Shown here piece by piece: positions 27,758 through 35,755 of a stretch of DNA of 64,000 nt; position 1 is the stretch's first letter; each line of letters starts with the position of its first letter. Origin of the DNA: Wenzhouxiangella sp042310355 (GTDB taxonomy: Bacteria > Pseudomonadota > Gammaproteobacteria > Xanthomonadales > Wenzhouxiangellaceae). Both the position numbers and the translations under genes were made by a program. The stretch covers positions 1 to 64,000 of the forward strand of contig NZ_JBHJMR010000013.1 of NCBI RefSeq assembly GCF_042310355.1, in the 5' to 3' direction. The notes below the pieces were generated by a model, which saw only the letters and a list, made by a program, of their open reading frames with translations, did no database searches and had not been told where the DNA came from.

Positions 27758-28114
27758 GTGGATATAGTTTTTATAAAGGATCTCGACATCGAGACCGTCA
27801 TCGGCATCTACGACTGGGAACGCAAGATTCGCCAGACCGTGCGCCTGAACCTGGAAATGAGCAGCGACATCCGCGCCGGCGCTGCCAGCGACCGCATCGA
27901 GGACGCGCTCGACTACAAGGCCGTGGCCAAGCGCCTGATCGGCTTCGTCGAGTCGAGCAGCTTCCAGCTGGTCGAGACCCTGGGCGAGCGCTGCGCCGAG
28001 ATCGTGCTGAACGAGTTCCCGGTCGACTGGCTGCGGCTGGAACTGGACAAGCCGGGCGCCGTGCGCGGCTCGAAGTCGGTCGGCATTCGCATCGAAAGAG
28101 GCCGCCAACCATGA
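27758..28114 (+). CDS. folB: Dihydroneopterin aldolase FolB
   Basis: This 118-aa enzyme cleaves or epimerises dihydroneopterin in folate synthesis. It shows IKDLDIETVIGIYDWERKIR at the N-terminus, DALDYKAVAKRL in the middle, and FQLVETLGERCAEIVL carrying the conserved glutamate. The GTG at 27758 gives the standard FolB length and start (DIVFIKDL); the frame is open further upstream, into repeat sequence, but nothing coding is conserved there. Its stop overlaps the folK ATG (ATGA, 28111-28114). Confidence 0.93.
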   Translation: MDIVFIKDLDIETVIGIYDWERKIRQTVRLNLEMSSDIRAGAASDRIEDALDYKAVAKRLIGFVESSSFQLVETLGERCAEIVLNEFPVDWLRLELDKPGAVRGSKSVGIRIERGRQP

Positions 28115-28635
28115 GCACCGTCTACCTGGGGCTGGGGTCGAACCGCAACGCCGAGGCCAACATCCGCGCCGGCGTGCGCGCCCTGTACCGCAAATTCGCC
28201 GCCACGGCGATTTCGCCGGTCTACCGGTCCGCCGCCGTCGGCTTTTCCGGCCAGGACTTTCTCAACTGCGCGGCCCGCATCGAAACCGATCTTGGGCCGA
28301 GCGAGCTCAAGGACTGGCTGACGGCACTCGAGGACGAATACGGCCGCGACCGCAGCCAGCCGAAGTTCTCCGACCGCACGCTCGACATCGACATCCTGCT
28401 GTACGACGACAAGGTCGGCGACTTCGACGGCCTGACCCTGCCGCGCGACGAGATCCTGAAATACGCCCACGTACTAAAACCCCTGGCCGACCTGGCGCCG
28501 CAGTTGAAGCATCCCGAAACCGGGAAGACCTTCGCCGAGCATTGGGAAGAATTCGAAGGGGATCGGTCCCTGGAGCCGGCCGAGCTCGGCAATGAGCAGC
28601 CGACCACGCCCAACTGGTGGGGCAGCGGGGGTTGA
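28111..28635 (+). CDS. folK: 2-amino-4-hydroxy-6-hydroxymethyldihydropteridine pyrophosphokinase FolK
   Basis: This 174-aa HPPK attaches pyrophosphate to the pterin, the step after FolB. YLGLGSNRNAEANI opens it, and DRSQPKFSDRTLDIDILLYD holds the signature R-x(4)-DRTLDIDIL with the two metal-binding aspartates. LPRDEILKYAHVLKPLADL follows. The last 25 residues are a non-conserved tail. It is translationally coupled to folB. A periodic-arm repeat begins 20 bases downstream. Confidence 0.95.
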   Translation: MSTVYLGLGSNRNAEANIRAGVRALYRKFAATAISPVYRSAAVGFSGQDFLNCAARIETDLGPSELKDWLTALEDEYGRDRSQPKFSDRTLDIDILLYDDKVGDFDGLTLPRDEILKYAHVLKPLADLAPQLKHPETGKTFAEHWEEFEGDRSLEPAELGNEQPTTPNWWGSGG

Positions 28636-28655
28636 AGAGGCACTCGCCACGGAAT

Positions 28656-28816
28656 CTTCAATGACCAAATAACAAGTACCAAACAAATCTCAATGATCGA
28701 AATTCCAATGACGTGAAACCGGCGCAGCGGTATAGCCCGCGCCCGTTTTGATCATTCAAACATTGGCCATTAGAGTTTGTTTGAAAATTAGTGCTTGGTA
28801 CTTGAAAATTCTTTGT
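28656..28816. repeat. Periodic-arm inverted repeat, CCAAGTACCAA type (copy 2)
   Basis: AATGACCAAATAACAAGTAC and CAAACAAATCTCAATGATCG on the left are mirrored by TTTGTTTGAAAATTAGTGCT and TGGTACTTGAAAATTC on the right. The right arm again falls into 7-bp units (TTAGTGC, TTGGTAC, TTGAAAA). The centre (about 28713-28745) is GC-rich and unrelated. It occupies part of the 549-base gap between folK and the pteridine reductase gene; the rest of the gap, apart from the next repeat, shows no gene. Confidence 0.6.
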
Positions 28817-28956
28817 TCGCTTCCCCCGGAACCCGACAAGCTCGAAGGGCACTCACCCTGCGCCAAGGGCAGCTTTGGCTGCTGGGGTGACGAGACGCTG
28901 CGCCAGGCCATCCGCGCTTTCGCGACGTCACACGTCTGCTGAAATAAAAATCTCTT

Positions 28957-29171
28957 AAACGCAAAGACGCGAAGACGCAAAGAAAAAAACTGAAACAAAA
29001 CCACGGAAGAACACCGAAAGCTCCGAACATATGTAGAGCTCGAATCCTGGCCTGAATACATCGATCGCTCACCGCTTCTAGTTGCAACCAGTTGAGGTTG
29101 GACTTCGGTGCATTCGGTGGCCTCCATCCCCTGGTTGAGTCAGTCCTTTGCGTCTTCGCGTCTTTGCGTTT
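28957..29171. repeat. Periodic-arm inverted repeat, ACGCAAAG octamer type
   Basis: A perfect 26-base inverted repeat, 28957-28982 against 29146-29171, is made of near-identical octamers (GCAAAGAC, GCGAAGAC, GCAAAG). An inner, less perfect arm pair follows: CCACGGAAGAACACCGAA near 29001 against GGTGCATTCGGTGG near 29107-29120. The central 90 bases show no coding signal. It sits directly downstream of the minus-strand pteridine reductase gene. Confidence 0.75.
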
Positions 29172-29184
29172 ACAAGGTTTTCTT

Positions 29185-29940
29185 TCACATATTCAACAAA
29201 CGGCCGCCGTCGACGGCGAGGATCTGGCCGGTGATGTAGGGGGCGTCGAGGGCGAGGAAGGCGACGGCGCCGGCGATGTCTTCGGGCCGGCCCTGGCGCT
29301 GCAGGGGGACACGCTCGAGGATTTCGGCGCCCGCTTCGGGTGACTGCTCGCTCTCCGGCCAAAGGATTGCACCGGGTGCGACACCGTTGACGCGCACTTC
29401 CGGGGCCAGCTCGCGTGCGAGGGCGCGCGTCTGCGCGATCAGGCCGGCCTTGGCCTGGCTGTAGACCGGGTGATTCGGCAGCGGCACCAGGCCGTGGATG
29501 TCGACCATATTGACGATCGCGCCCTCGCGGGCGGACAGCTCAGCCGCGCAGGCCTGCGCCAGGAAGAACGGCGCGCGCAAGTTGCTGGCCATCAGTTCGT
29601 CCCACTGCGCCGGCGTGGCCGAGCCGACCGGCGTGGGGTAGAAGGCCGAGGCGTTGTTGACCAGCACATCGATGCGACCGAAGGCCTCGAGCGCGGCGTC
29701 GCGAATGCGCTTCGGCGCGGCGTGTTCGGCCAGGTCGGCCTGCACCAGGGCCGCCGAGCCACGCCGCCGGTCCAGCAGCTCGTCGCGCAGCGCCTCGGCC
29801 TCGTCGGCCGATCCGCGGTAGTGGATCACCACATCCAGGCCGCGCGCGTGCAACGCACGGGTGATGGTCGCGCCGATCCGCCGGGCCGCGCCGGTTACAA
29901 TCGCCACTCGTCCACGCTGTGCTTCCACGCTTGTCGTCAT
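29185..29940 (-). CDS. folM: SDR-type pteridine reductase (FolM-like)
   Basis: This 251-aa short-chain dehydrogenase has the cofactor loop VAIVTGAARRIGATI, matching the TGxxxRxG of pteridine reductases rather than the usual TGxxxGxG. NNASAFYPTPVG comes after the NNAS strand, and the catalytic VYSQAKAGL holds Tyr and Lys. VNGVAPGAILWPE and the end ITGQILAVDGGRLLNM are also pteridine-reductase-like. It would reduce dihydrobiopterin or dihydrofolate with NADPH, which suits the folB-folK neighbourhood. I chose the ATG at 29940, preceded by GGAG, over 29952. Its start overlaps the start of the divergent midA frame. Confidence 0.82.
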   Translation of the reverse strand: MTTSVEAQRGRVAIVTGAARRIGATITRALHARGLDVVIHYRGSADEAEALRDELLDRRRGSAALVQADLAEHAAPKRIRDAALEAFGRIDVLVNNASAFYPTPVGSATPAQWDELMASNLRAPFFLAQACAAELSAREGAIVNMVDIHGLVPLPNHPVYSQAKAGLIAQTRALARELAPEVRVNGVAPGAILWPESEQSPEAGAEILERVPLQRQGRPEDIAGAVAFLALDAPYITGQILAVDGGRLLNM

Positions 29941-31109
29941 CCCGTTCTCCATCCCTGTCGCTGCCCGAGCCGCCGGCCGAACTGGTTGAGCTGAGCGAGG
30001 CGCTCAGCCGCAGGATCGTCGCCGAAATCGAGCGCGACGGCCCCATGCCTTTCGACCGCTACATGTCCATGGCATTGTACGAGCCGGGGTTGGGCTACTA
30101 CGTCAACGGCCTGCACAAGTTCGGCCAGGCGGGCGATTTCGTGACCGCGCCGGAACAGGGCGGCCTGTTCGCCGCCGCGCTGGCGCGCCAGTGCGACGAG
30201 GTGGCCGCCGCGATCGGGGAGCAATGGACGCTGCTCGAGCTCGGCGCCGGTTCGGGCGTTCTGGCGCGCGAGATGCTGGCCGAACTGGCTTCACCGCCGC
30301 GGCAATACCTGATCCTCGAGCCCAGCGCGGCGCTGCGCGAAGTACAGCGCGAGAACCTGGCCGGGCTGCCGAAAGCGCTGCGTGAGCGGGTCCGCTGGAT
30401 CGACACCCCGCCCGATGATCCCTTCGAGGGCGTCGTCATCGGCAATGAAGTCATCGACGCACTGGCCGTCGCGAAGTTCGAGATCGGTGAAGCCGGCCCG
30501 CTCGAGCAGCGCGTCGATTTCGACGGCAAGCGCCTGTGCTGGACCCGGCAGGCGCCCCGACCGAGGCTGTCGAAGGCGGTCGAGCAACTGCAGGAACGGC
30601 TCTCGAAGCCCCTGCCGGAAGGCTATGCCAGCGAGATCTGCATCGACCTGCCCGGCTGGATCGAAACCGTCACCGGGCCGCTCTCGCGCGGCCTTGTCCT
30701 GTTCATCGACTACGGCTACCCGCGAGCGGAGTACTACCATCCCGACCGCGGCGACGGCACCCTGGTCTGCCACTACCGGCACCGGGCGCATTTCGATCCC
30801 TTCGTCTGGCCGGGCCTGACCGACCTTTCGGCCTTCGTCGATTTCACCGCCGTGGCCGAGTCGGGTTTCGAAGCCGGGCTCGAGGTCGCCGGCTTCACCA
30901 CCCAGGCCGGTTTCCTGCTCGCCCTGGGCGCCCACGAGGCGGTCGAGCGCGCCACCGGCGACGAACAGCGCCTGCGGCTGGCCGGCGAACTCAAGCGCCT
31001 GACCCTGCCCGGCGAGATGGGGGAGAAGTTCAAGGTGATCGGGTTGTCGCGGGGCCTCGACGAAGGCTTGAGCGGGTTCGGGTTGATGAGTCAGCTTCAT
31101 AGGCTTTGA
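29919..31109 (+). CDS. MidA/NDUFAF7-family SAM-dependent methyltransferase
   Basis: This protein of up to 396 aa belongs to the MidA (DUF185) family: GPMPFDRYMSMALYEPGLGY then GDFVTAPEQGGLFAAALARQ, then the SAM loop LLELGAGSGVLAREML, NEVIDALAVAKFE, FIDYGYPRAEYYHPDRGDGT and TVAESGFEAGLEVAGFTTQ. In mitochondria the homologue methylates an arginine of complex I; bacterial substrates are unknown. There is no ATG before the conserved part, so I use the GTG at 29919, although a later TTG/GTG is possible. The frame overlaps the 5' end of folM on the other strand by about 20-30 bases. Confidence 0.87.
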   Translation: MLPRLSSSRSPSLSLPEPPAELVELSEALSRRIVAEIERDGPMPFDRYMSMALYEPGLGYYVNGLHKFGQAGDFVTAPEQGGLFAAALARQCDEVAAAIGEQWTLLELGAGSGVLAREMLAELASPPRQYLILEPSAALREVQRENLAGLPKALRERVRWIDTPPDDPFEGVVIGNEVIDALAVAKFEIGEAGPLEQRVDFDGKRLCWTRQAPRPRLSKAVEQLQERLSKPLPEGYASEICIDLPGWIETVTGPLSRGLVLFIDYGYPRAEYYHPDRGDGTLVCHYRHRAHFDPFVWPGLTDLSAFVDFTAVAESGFEAGLEVAGFTTQAGFLLALGAHEAVERATGDEQRLRLAGELKRLTLPGEMGEKFKVIGLSRGLDEGLSGFGLMSQLHRL

Positions 31110-31111
31110 AG

Positions 31112-31276
31112 AAGGTTTCAGGGTTCAGGGTTCAGGTTTCAGGGGCGGGCAGCGGCGAGGGGTGCGGGGCGGCATTGCCGCGAGACCTTGCAACTCTCCA
31201 ATGCCTGCGCGGCGCCGCCGCCCCGCACGGCTTTCGGCTGCCGACCTGAAACCTGAACCCTGAAACCTGAAACCTT
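31112..31276. repeat. Periodic-arm inverted repeat, GGTTTCA heptamer type (copy 1)
   Basis: Arms of 32 bases (31112-31143 and 31245-31276) are inverted complements with one mismatch, and are built of heptamers GGTTTCA/GGGTTCA. The interior has a GC-rich core GCGGGGCGGCATTGCCGCGA (31164-31183). The right arm is identical to that of the copy at 34860-35131. It starts 3 bases after the midA stop. Confidence 0.85.
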
Positions 31277-31339
31277 TAGTCCCCCAACTCTATTTCGGAC
31301 GCCTATCCTCGATAATGAGACAAATTCGGCTACAGCACC

Positions 31340-32959
31340 ATGTCCAAGAGCTTTGACTACATCATCGTCGGCGCCGGTTCGGCCGGTTGCGTGCTCGCCA
31401 ACCGGCTCAGCGCCGATCCGGCGGTCAGCGTGTTGCTGCTCGAGGCCGGGCCGCGCGACTGGAATCCGTTCATCCACATGCCCGCCGGCCTGTCCAAGCT
31501 GGTCAATTTCAAGTCCCTGAACTGGAACTACGAGACCGAGCCGGAACCCGCGCTCAACAACCGTCGCCTGTACTGGCCGCGCGGCAAGGTGCTGGGCGGG
31601 TCGAGCTCGATCAACGCGATGTGCTACTCGCGCGGGCACCGCAGCGACTACGACGACTGGGCGGACGCCGGCAACGAAGGCTGGGCTTGGCGCGACGTGC
31701 TGCCCTACTTCCGTCGCTCCGAGGACCAGGCACGCGGCGAGTCGGAACTGCACGGCGTGGGCGGGCCCCTGAGCGTTTCCGACCTGGGCTACACGAACCC
31801 GCTCAGCGACGTGTTCATCCAGGCCGCCGAGCAGGCCGGCTTTGCCCGCAATCCCGATTTCAACGGCCCGGCCCAGCGCGGCGTGGGCTTCTACCAGGTC
31901 ACCCAGCGCCAGGGGCGGCGCTGCAGCACGGCCACCGGCTACCTCAGCCCGGTCAAGTCCCGGCCCAACCTGACCGTGCTCACCGGCGCATTCACGCTGA
32001 ACCTGACCTTCTCCGCCGGCGACCGAATCGGCGGCGTGCGATACCGGCGTCACGGCGTGACCCACACCGCGCTGGCCGAGCGCGAGGTGCTGCTGACCGC
32101 CGGTGCGATCAACTCGCCGCAGCTGCTGATGGTTTCGGGCATCGGCCCGGCCGGCATGCTCGAGGCCGCCGGCGTGCGCTGTCGGCACGAGCTGCTCGAG
32201 GTCGGCCGTAACCTCCAGGACCATCTCGACGTCTGCACCCTCACGCGTTGCTCGCAGCCGGTCACCTACGACCAGCTCAACGAACTGCGCGTGGGCCTGC
32301 GCTATTTCCTGCACCACGAGGGCGAAGGCACCTCGAACATCGCCGAGGCCGGAGCCTTCCTCGTCAGCGGGCGCGGGCGCGACGATCGCCCGGACATCCA
32401 GATGCATTTCGTGCCGGCGCTGCTCGACGACCACGGGCGCAACCGCCTGCCCGGCGACGGCTACACGCTGCACGCCTGTCCCCTGCGTCCGCAGAGCCGG
32501 GGCCACCTGGCGATTCGCTCCGGCGACGCGCGCGAGCCGATTGCCATCCACGCCAACTACCTCAGCGAGGCCGAGGACCTGGAGATGATGCTCGAATGCG
32601 TCAGGCTCTCGCGCCGCATTCTCGAGCAGCCGGCTTTCCGCCCTTTCCGCGCCCACGAGATCTATCCCGGCGACGACGTGCGCGATCGCGACGCCCTGAT
32701 CGAGTTCGTCCGCACCAAGGCCGAGACCATCTACCACCCGGTCGGGACCTGCCGCATGGGGAGCGACCCGCACGCCGTAGTCGACCCGCAGCTGAAAGTC
32801 CGCGGCCTGCAGGGCCTGCGCGTGGTCGACGCCTCGATCATGCCCACGCTCGTCGGCGGCAACACCAACGCCCCGACGGTCATGATCGCGGAGAAGGCGG
32901 CCGACATGATCCGCGAAGAAGTCGCGGCCCGCCCGGCGCAAGCCGGCGAAGCCGCCTGA
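31340..32959 (+). CDS. GMC-family FAD-dependent oxidoreductase (choline-dehydrogenase-like)
   Basis: This 539-aa flavoenzyme has the FAD-binding start YIIVGAGSAGCVLANRLSAD, the first GMC signature RGKVLGGSSSINAM (about 77-90), and the second signature GAINSPQLLMVSGIGP. It ends with the catalytic His-Asn pair in HPVGTCRMG and GGNTNAPTVMIAEKAADMI. Family members oxidise alcohols such as choline or glucose and pass electrons onward. BetA-like sequence is suggestive, but no bet operon partners are present, so the substrate is unknown. The ATG at 31340 is the only reasonable start. Confidence 0.87.
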   Translation: MSKSFDYIIVGAGSAGCVLANRLSADPAVSVLLLEAGPRDWNPFIHMPAGLSKLVNFKSLNWNYETEPEPALNNRRLYWPRGKVLGGSSSINAMCYSRGHRSDYDDWADAGNEGWAWRDVLPYFRRSEDQARGESELHGVGGPLSVSDLGYTNPLSDVFIQAAEQAGFARNPDFNGPAQRGVGFYQVTQRQGRRCSTATGYLSPVKSRPNLTVLTGAFTLNLTFSAGDRIGGVRYRRHGVTHTALAEREVLLTAGAINSPQLLMVSGIGPAGMLEAAGVRCRHELLEVGRNLQDHLDVCTLTRCSQPVTYDQLNELRVGLRYFLHHEGEGTSNIAEAGAFLVSGRGRDDRPDIQMHFVPALLDDHGRNRLPGDGYTLHACPLRPQSRGHLAIRSGDAREPIAIHANYLSEAEDLEMMLECVRLSRRILEQPAFRPFRAHEIYPGDDVRDRDALIEFVRTKAETIYHPVGTCRMGSDPHAVVDPQLKVRGLQGLRVVDASIMPTLVGGNTNAPTVMIAEKAADMIREEVAARPAQAGEAA

Positions 32960-32963
32960 GCAC

Positions 32964-34850
32964 TCAGGACTCGCGCGTGCCCATCAGCGGCAGGGGCACG
33001 TGCAAGAGCGCGCACACCACGCGCAGCAGGTCGAGTTCATCATCGACGACCTGTTCGTCGTAGGCGGCGCAGCGCAGGAGCGCGACCACCAGCGAATGCT
33101 TCGAGGCCGGCCGCAGGTCGTCGAGCCGGGCGAGCAGGTCGTCGAGGCGGCCGGCCCAGCCGGCGGTGTCGGGCATGGCCGGAATCTGCCCCTCGAGCTC
33201 GGCCATGCCGGCGCCGAAGGCTGCCTCGGCCGCGGCGGAATCCTCCGGGTGGCCGTAACGCGCCAGGATGGCCATCAGCTCGGTTGCTTCGGGCTTGCGT
33301 GACGCGAGCTTGCGGCGGCCGGTAGCGGCGGCCCGGGCCGGTCTCAGGGCGTCCCGGACCAGGGCATTGACCAGGCGCGTGAGCGCGAACTCGTGCATGT
33401 CGATCTTGCCGTCGGCCTGCGCCAGCCCGTCGAGCAGGCGCATGAAGTCCATCAGCTCCGCCTCCGGCCGACGACGAATCTGCGGGAAGGCCAGCTCCAC
33501 CAGCGGCAGGCGAATGGCGCGCGGCTGATCGACCAGCGTCTCGCGCAGATGACGCACCTTCTCCTCGCTGTCGCCGCCGAGGGTGCGCGCGACCTGCAGT
33601 AGCTGCCGCTCGCGCACCTCGCGATCGGCGCTGATCAAAAGGCAGCAAACCAGCTCCGGCGCCCACTCGTCGGAGTGGGCGGCTTGCTCGAGCCGGGAAG
33701 GAATGCCCGCGGCCATCACCGCCGCCGTCAATGCCTGTTCCAGGCCGGGCTGGCCGATCTGTTCGGCCAGGTTGCCCAGATCGGTGACCAGCCGCGTGGG
33801 ATCGACACCGCCGGCCGCCGCCTCCTCGACCTGTTGGCGACGCGCTGCTTCTTCCGCCTCGGCCTTGCGCGCCTGGGCGTGGCGTTTCATGTCCTGCGCG
33901 ATCTGTGCCAGCTCCTCGGACCGGAACGAGGGGTCGACGGCCTTGATCCGCTTTTCCAGCGGCGGATGCGTGGCGAAGGCCTGGTAGCCCATGCCGGTCG
34001 AGAACAGCATGTGTCCGACTTCCTCGGTGTCGGCGGTCATGAACGAGCCGGCCTGGAGCGCGCCGATTTTCTTGAGCGCGTTGCCGATGCCGTCGGGGTT
34101 GCGCGTGAACTGCACGGCCGAGGCGTCGGCCAGGTACTCGCGCTGGCGCGAGACGGCGGCCTTGATCCAGCGCCCGAAGAACAGCCCGATGTAGCCGATC
34201 ACCACCACACCCAGACCCGCCAGGACGGCCGGCGCGGCGCCGCGGCTGTCGCGGGCGAAGCGGGCGGAGTAGAGCAGCTTGCGCCCGAGGATGGCGATCA
34301 CCAGGATGCCGAACAGAAGGCCGATCAGGCGGATATTGAGCCGCATGTCGCCGTTGAGAACATGGCTGAACTCGTGGGCGATCACGCCCTGGAGTTCATC
34401 GCGGTCGAGGTGCTCGAGCGTTCCGCGGGTGACCGCCACCGCCGCGTCGGCCGGCGAGAAACCGGCGGCGAAGGCGTTGATTCCCTGCTCGTGCTCGAGC
34501 ACGTAGATCTCGGGCACCGGCACGCCGGAGGCGATGGCCATTTCCTCGACCACGTTGCGCAGCCTGCGGCGCAGTGGGTCGGTGGTATCGCCGTCGATCC
34601 GCGTCCCGCCCATGGCCTGGGCAACCTCGCCGCCACCGCCGCGCAATTGCAGCGAGCGGACCGCACTGGCCCCCAGGATCACGCCACCGGTCACAACCGT
34701 CGCCCAGACCAGGTTCCAGGGATCGGGGCCGAGGGCGAAAAAGACAAAGACGTCCACCGCGGCGATGATCGCCAGCACCGCGAGGGCGAACATGACGATC
34801 AGGAATTTGCTCTGTCGGCGGGCCTTGTCCTGGTGCTCGAAGAAGTTCAT
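32964..34850 (-). CDS. M48-family membrane metalloprotease with an added C-terminal domain
   Basis: This 628-aa protein has two N-terminal membrane helices (about 17-38 and 47-66), the zinc-binding HEFSHVLNGD (159-168), two further helices (about 172-190 and 210-226), and the third ligand Glu in REYLADASAVQF. This is the HtpX/STE24-like protease, which degrades damaged membrane proteins. Residues after about 330 form a long soluble helical domain ending in a TerB-like HEFALTRLVNALVRDAL region, unlike classical HtpX (about 290 aa). It follows lemA on the same strand with a periodic repeat between. LemA plus M48 protease is a recurrent pair. Confidence 0.85.
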   Translation of the reverse strand: MNFFEHQDKARRQSKFLIVMFALAVLAIIAAVDVFVFFALGPDPWNLVWATVVTGGVILGASAVRSLQLRGGGGEVAQAMGGTRIDGDTTDPLRRRLRNVVEEMAIASGVPVPEIYVLEHEQGINAFAAGFSPADAAVAVTRGTLEHLDRDELQGVIAHEFSHVLNGDMRLNIRLIGLLFGILVIAILGRKLLYSARFARDSRGAAPAVLAGLGVVVIGYIGLFFGRWIKAAVSRQREYLADASAVQFTRNPDGIGNALKKIGALQAGSFMTADTEEVGHMLFSTGMGYQAFATHPPLEKRIKAVDPSFRSEELAQIAQDMKRHAQARKAEAEEAARRQQVEEAAAGGVDPTRLVTDLGNLAEQIGQPGLEQALTAAVMAAGIPSRLEQAAHSDEWAPELVCCLLISADREVRERQLLQVARTLGGDSEEKVRHLRETLVDQPRAIRLPLVELAFPQIRRRPEAELMDFMRLLDGLAQADGKIDMHEFALTRLVNALVRDALRPARAAATGRRKLASRKPEATELMAILARYGHPEDSAAAEAAFGAGMAELEGQIPAMPDTAGWAGRLDDLLARLDDLRPASKHSLVVALLRCAAYDEQVVDDELDLLRVVCALLHVPLPLMGTRES

Positions 34851-34859
34851 ACGATAAGA

Positions 34860-35131
34860 AAGGTTTCAGGGTTCAGGTTTCAGGTTTCAGGGCGGCAGCC
34901 GCGTAGCCTTGGGGGGCGGCTTCGCCGCGAGACTGCGTAGGTCTCGGTTAAATCCGCGACGGACGACCTTGCGGCCTGTACACGCAGCGCTAGGCGTGTC
35001 CAGATCATCTACGTCGTCCGTCGGCGATGCGACGCCGACCCACGGGGGCTTCGATCCGACAACGCGGCAAAGCCGCCCCGCGATGATCTCAGTTGCCGAC
35101 CTGAAACCTGAACCCTGAAACCTGAAACCTT
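34860..35131. repeat. Periodic-arm inverted repeat, GGTTTCA heptamer type (copy 2)
   Basis: Arms at 34860-34891 and 35100-35131 are 32 bases each, inverted, with two mismatches. The interior carries GGGGCGGCTTCGCCGCGAGA (34913-34932) near one arm and its inverted relative GCGGCAAAGCCGCCCCGCGA (35064-35083) near the other, so the core is itself a second nested inverted repeat. It fills the gap between lemA and the M48 protease gene. Confidence 0.85.
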
Positions 35132-35135
35132 GTTT

Positions 35136-35720
35136 TTAACCAAAATCCACCTGGACGGCTTCACGCTTCTCGGGGTCGTCGATCTCGAGCAGCTCGGCCG
35201 GCTTGAAGGTGAACATGCCGGCGATGATGTTGGCCGGGAAGCTCTCGCGCAGGGTGTTGTAGTGCATGACCATGTCGTTGAAGGCCTGGCGTGCGAAGGC
35301 GACCTTGTTTTCCGTGCTGGTCAGCTCCTCGGACAGCTGCATCATGTTCTGGTTGGCCTTGAGGTCGGGATAGTTCTCGGACAGGGCGAACAGGCGTCCG
35401 AGTGCGCCCGACAGACCCTGCTCGGCCTGCGACAGCTTGCGCATGGCGTCCGGATCGGAGGGGTCGGCCGCGGCGGCCTTGAGCTGCTGGTGCGCGCCGT
35501 TGCGGGCCTGGATGACGCCTTCGAGGGTTTCGCGCTCGTGCGTCATGTACTTCTTGGCCACTTCGACCAGGTTGGGAATCAGGTCGTGGCGGCGGTTGAG
35601 CTGGACGTCGATCTGCGCGAAGGCGTTCTTGTAGCGATTGCGCGCGGCGACCAGGCGGTTGTAGATCGTGATGGCGAAAAACGCCGCCGCGACGATAAGG
35701 ATCAGCAGTACCCATTCCAT
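35136..35720 (-). CDS. lemA: LemA-family membrane-anchored protein
   Basis: This 194-aa protein has one N-terminal transmembrane helix (LLILIVAAAFFAITIY), followed by the LemA signature NRLVAARNRYKNAFAQIDVQ, LNRRHDLIPNLVEVAKKYM and FPANIIAGMFTFKPAELLEI. LemA proteins are helical-bundle proteins of unclear function in the envelope. The neighbouring M48 protease gene suggests a working pair. No catalytic residues are expected. Confidence 0.93.
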   Translation of the reverse strand: MEWVLLILIVAAAFFAITIYNRLVAARNRYKNAFAQIDVQLNRRHDLIPNLVEVAKKYMTHERETLEGVIQARNGAHQQLKAAAADPSDPDAMRKLSQAEQGLSGALGRLFALSENYPDLKANQNMMQLSEELTSTENKVAFARQAFNDMVMHYNTLRESFPANIIAGMFTFKPAELLEIDDPEKREAVQVDFG

Positions 35721-35755
35721 GGGTGGTTCCTCCCAGGAGAAGTCAGGCGTCCAGT

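Noticed and set aside
27510..29184. Possible CRISPR array in the folate-gene intergenic repeats
   Set aside because: The units are 7-8 bases long, arranged in inverted arms, without direct 25-40-base repeats and spacers. No cas genes are nearby.
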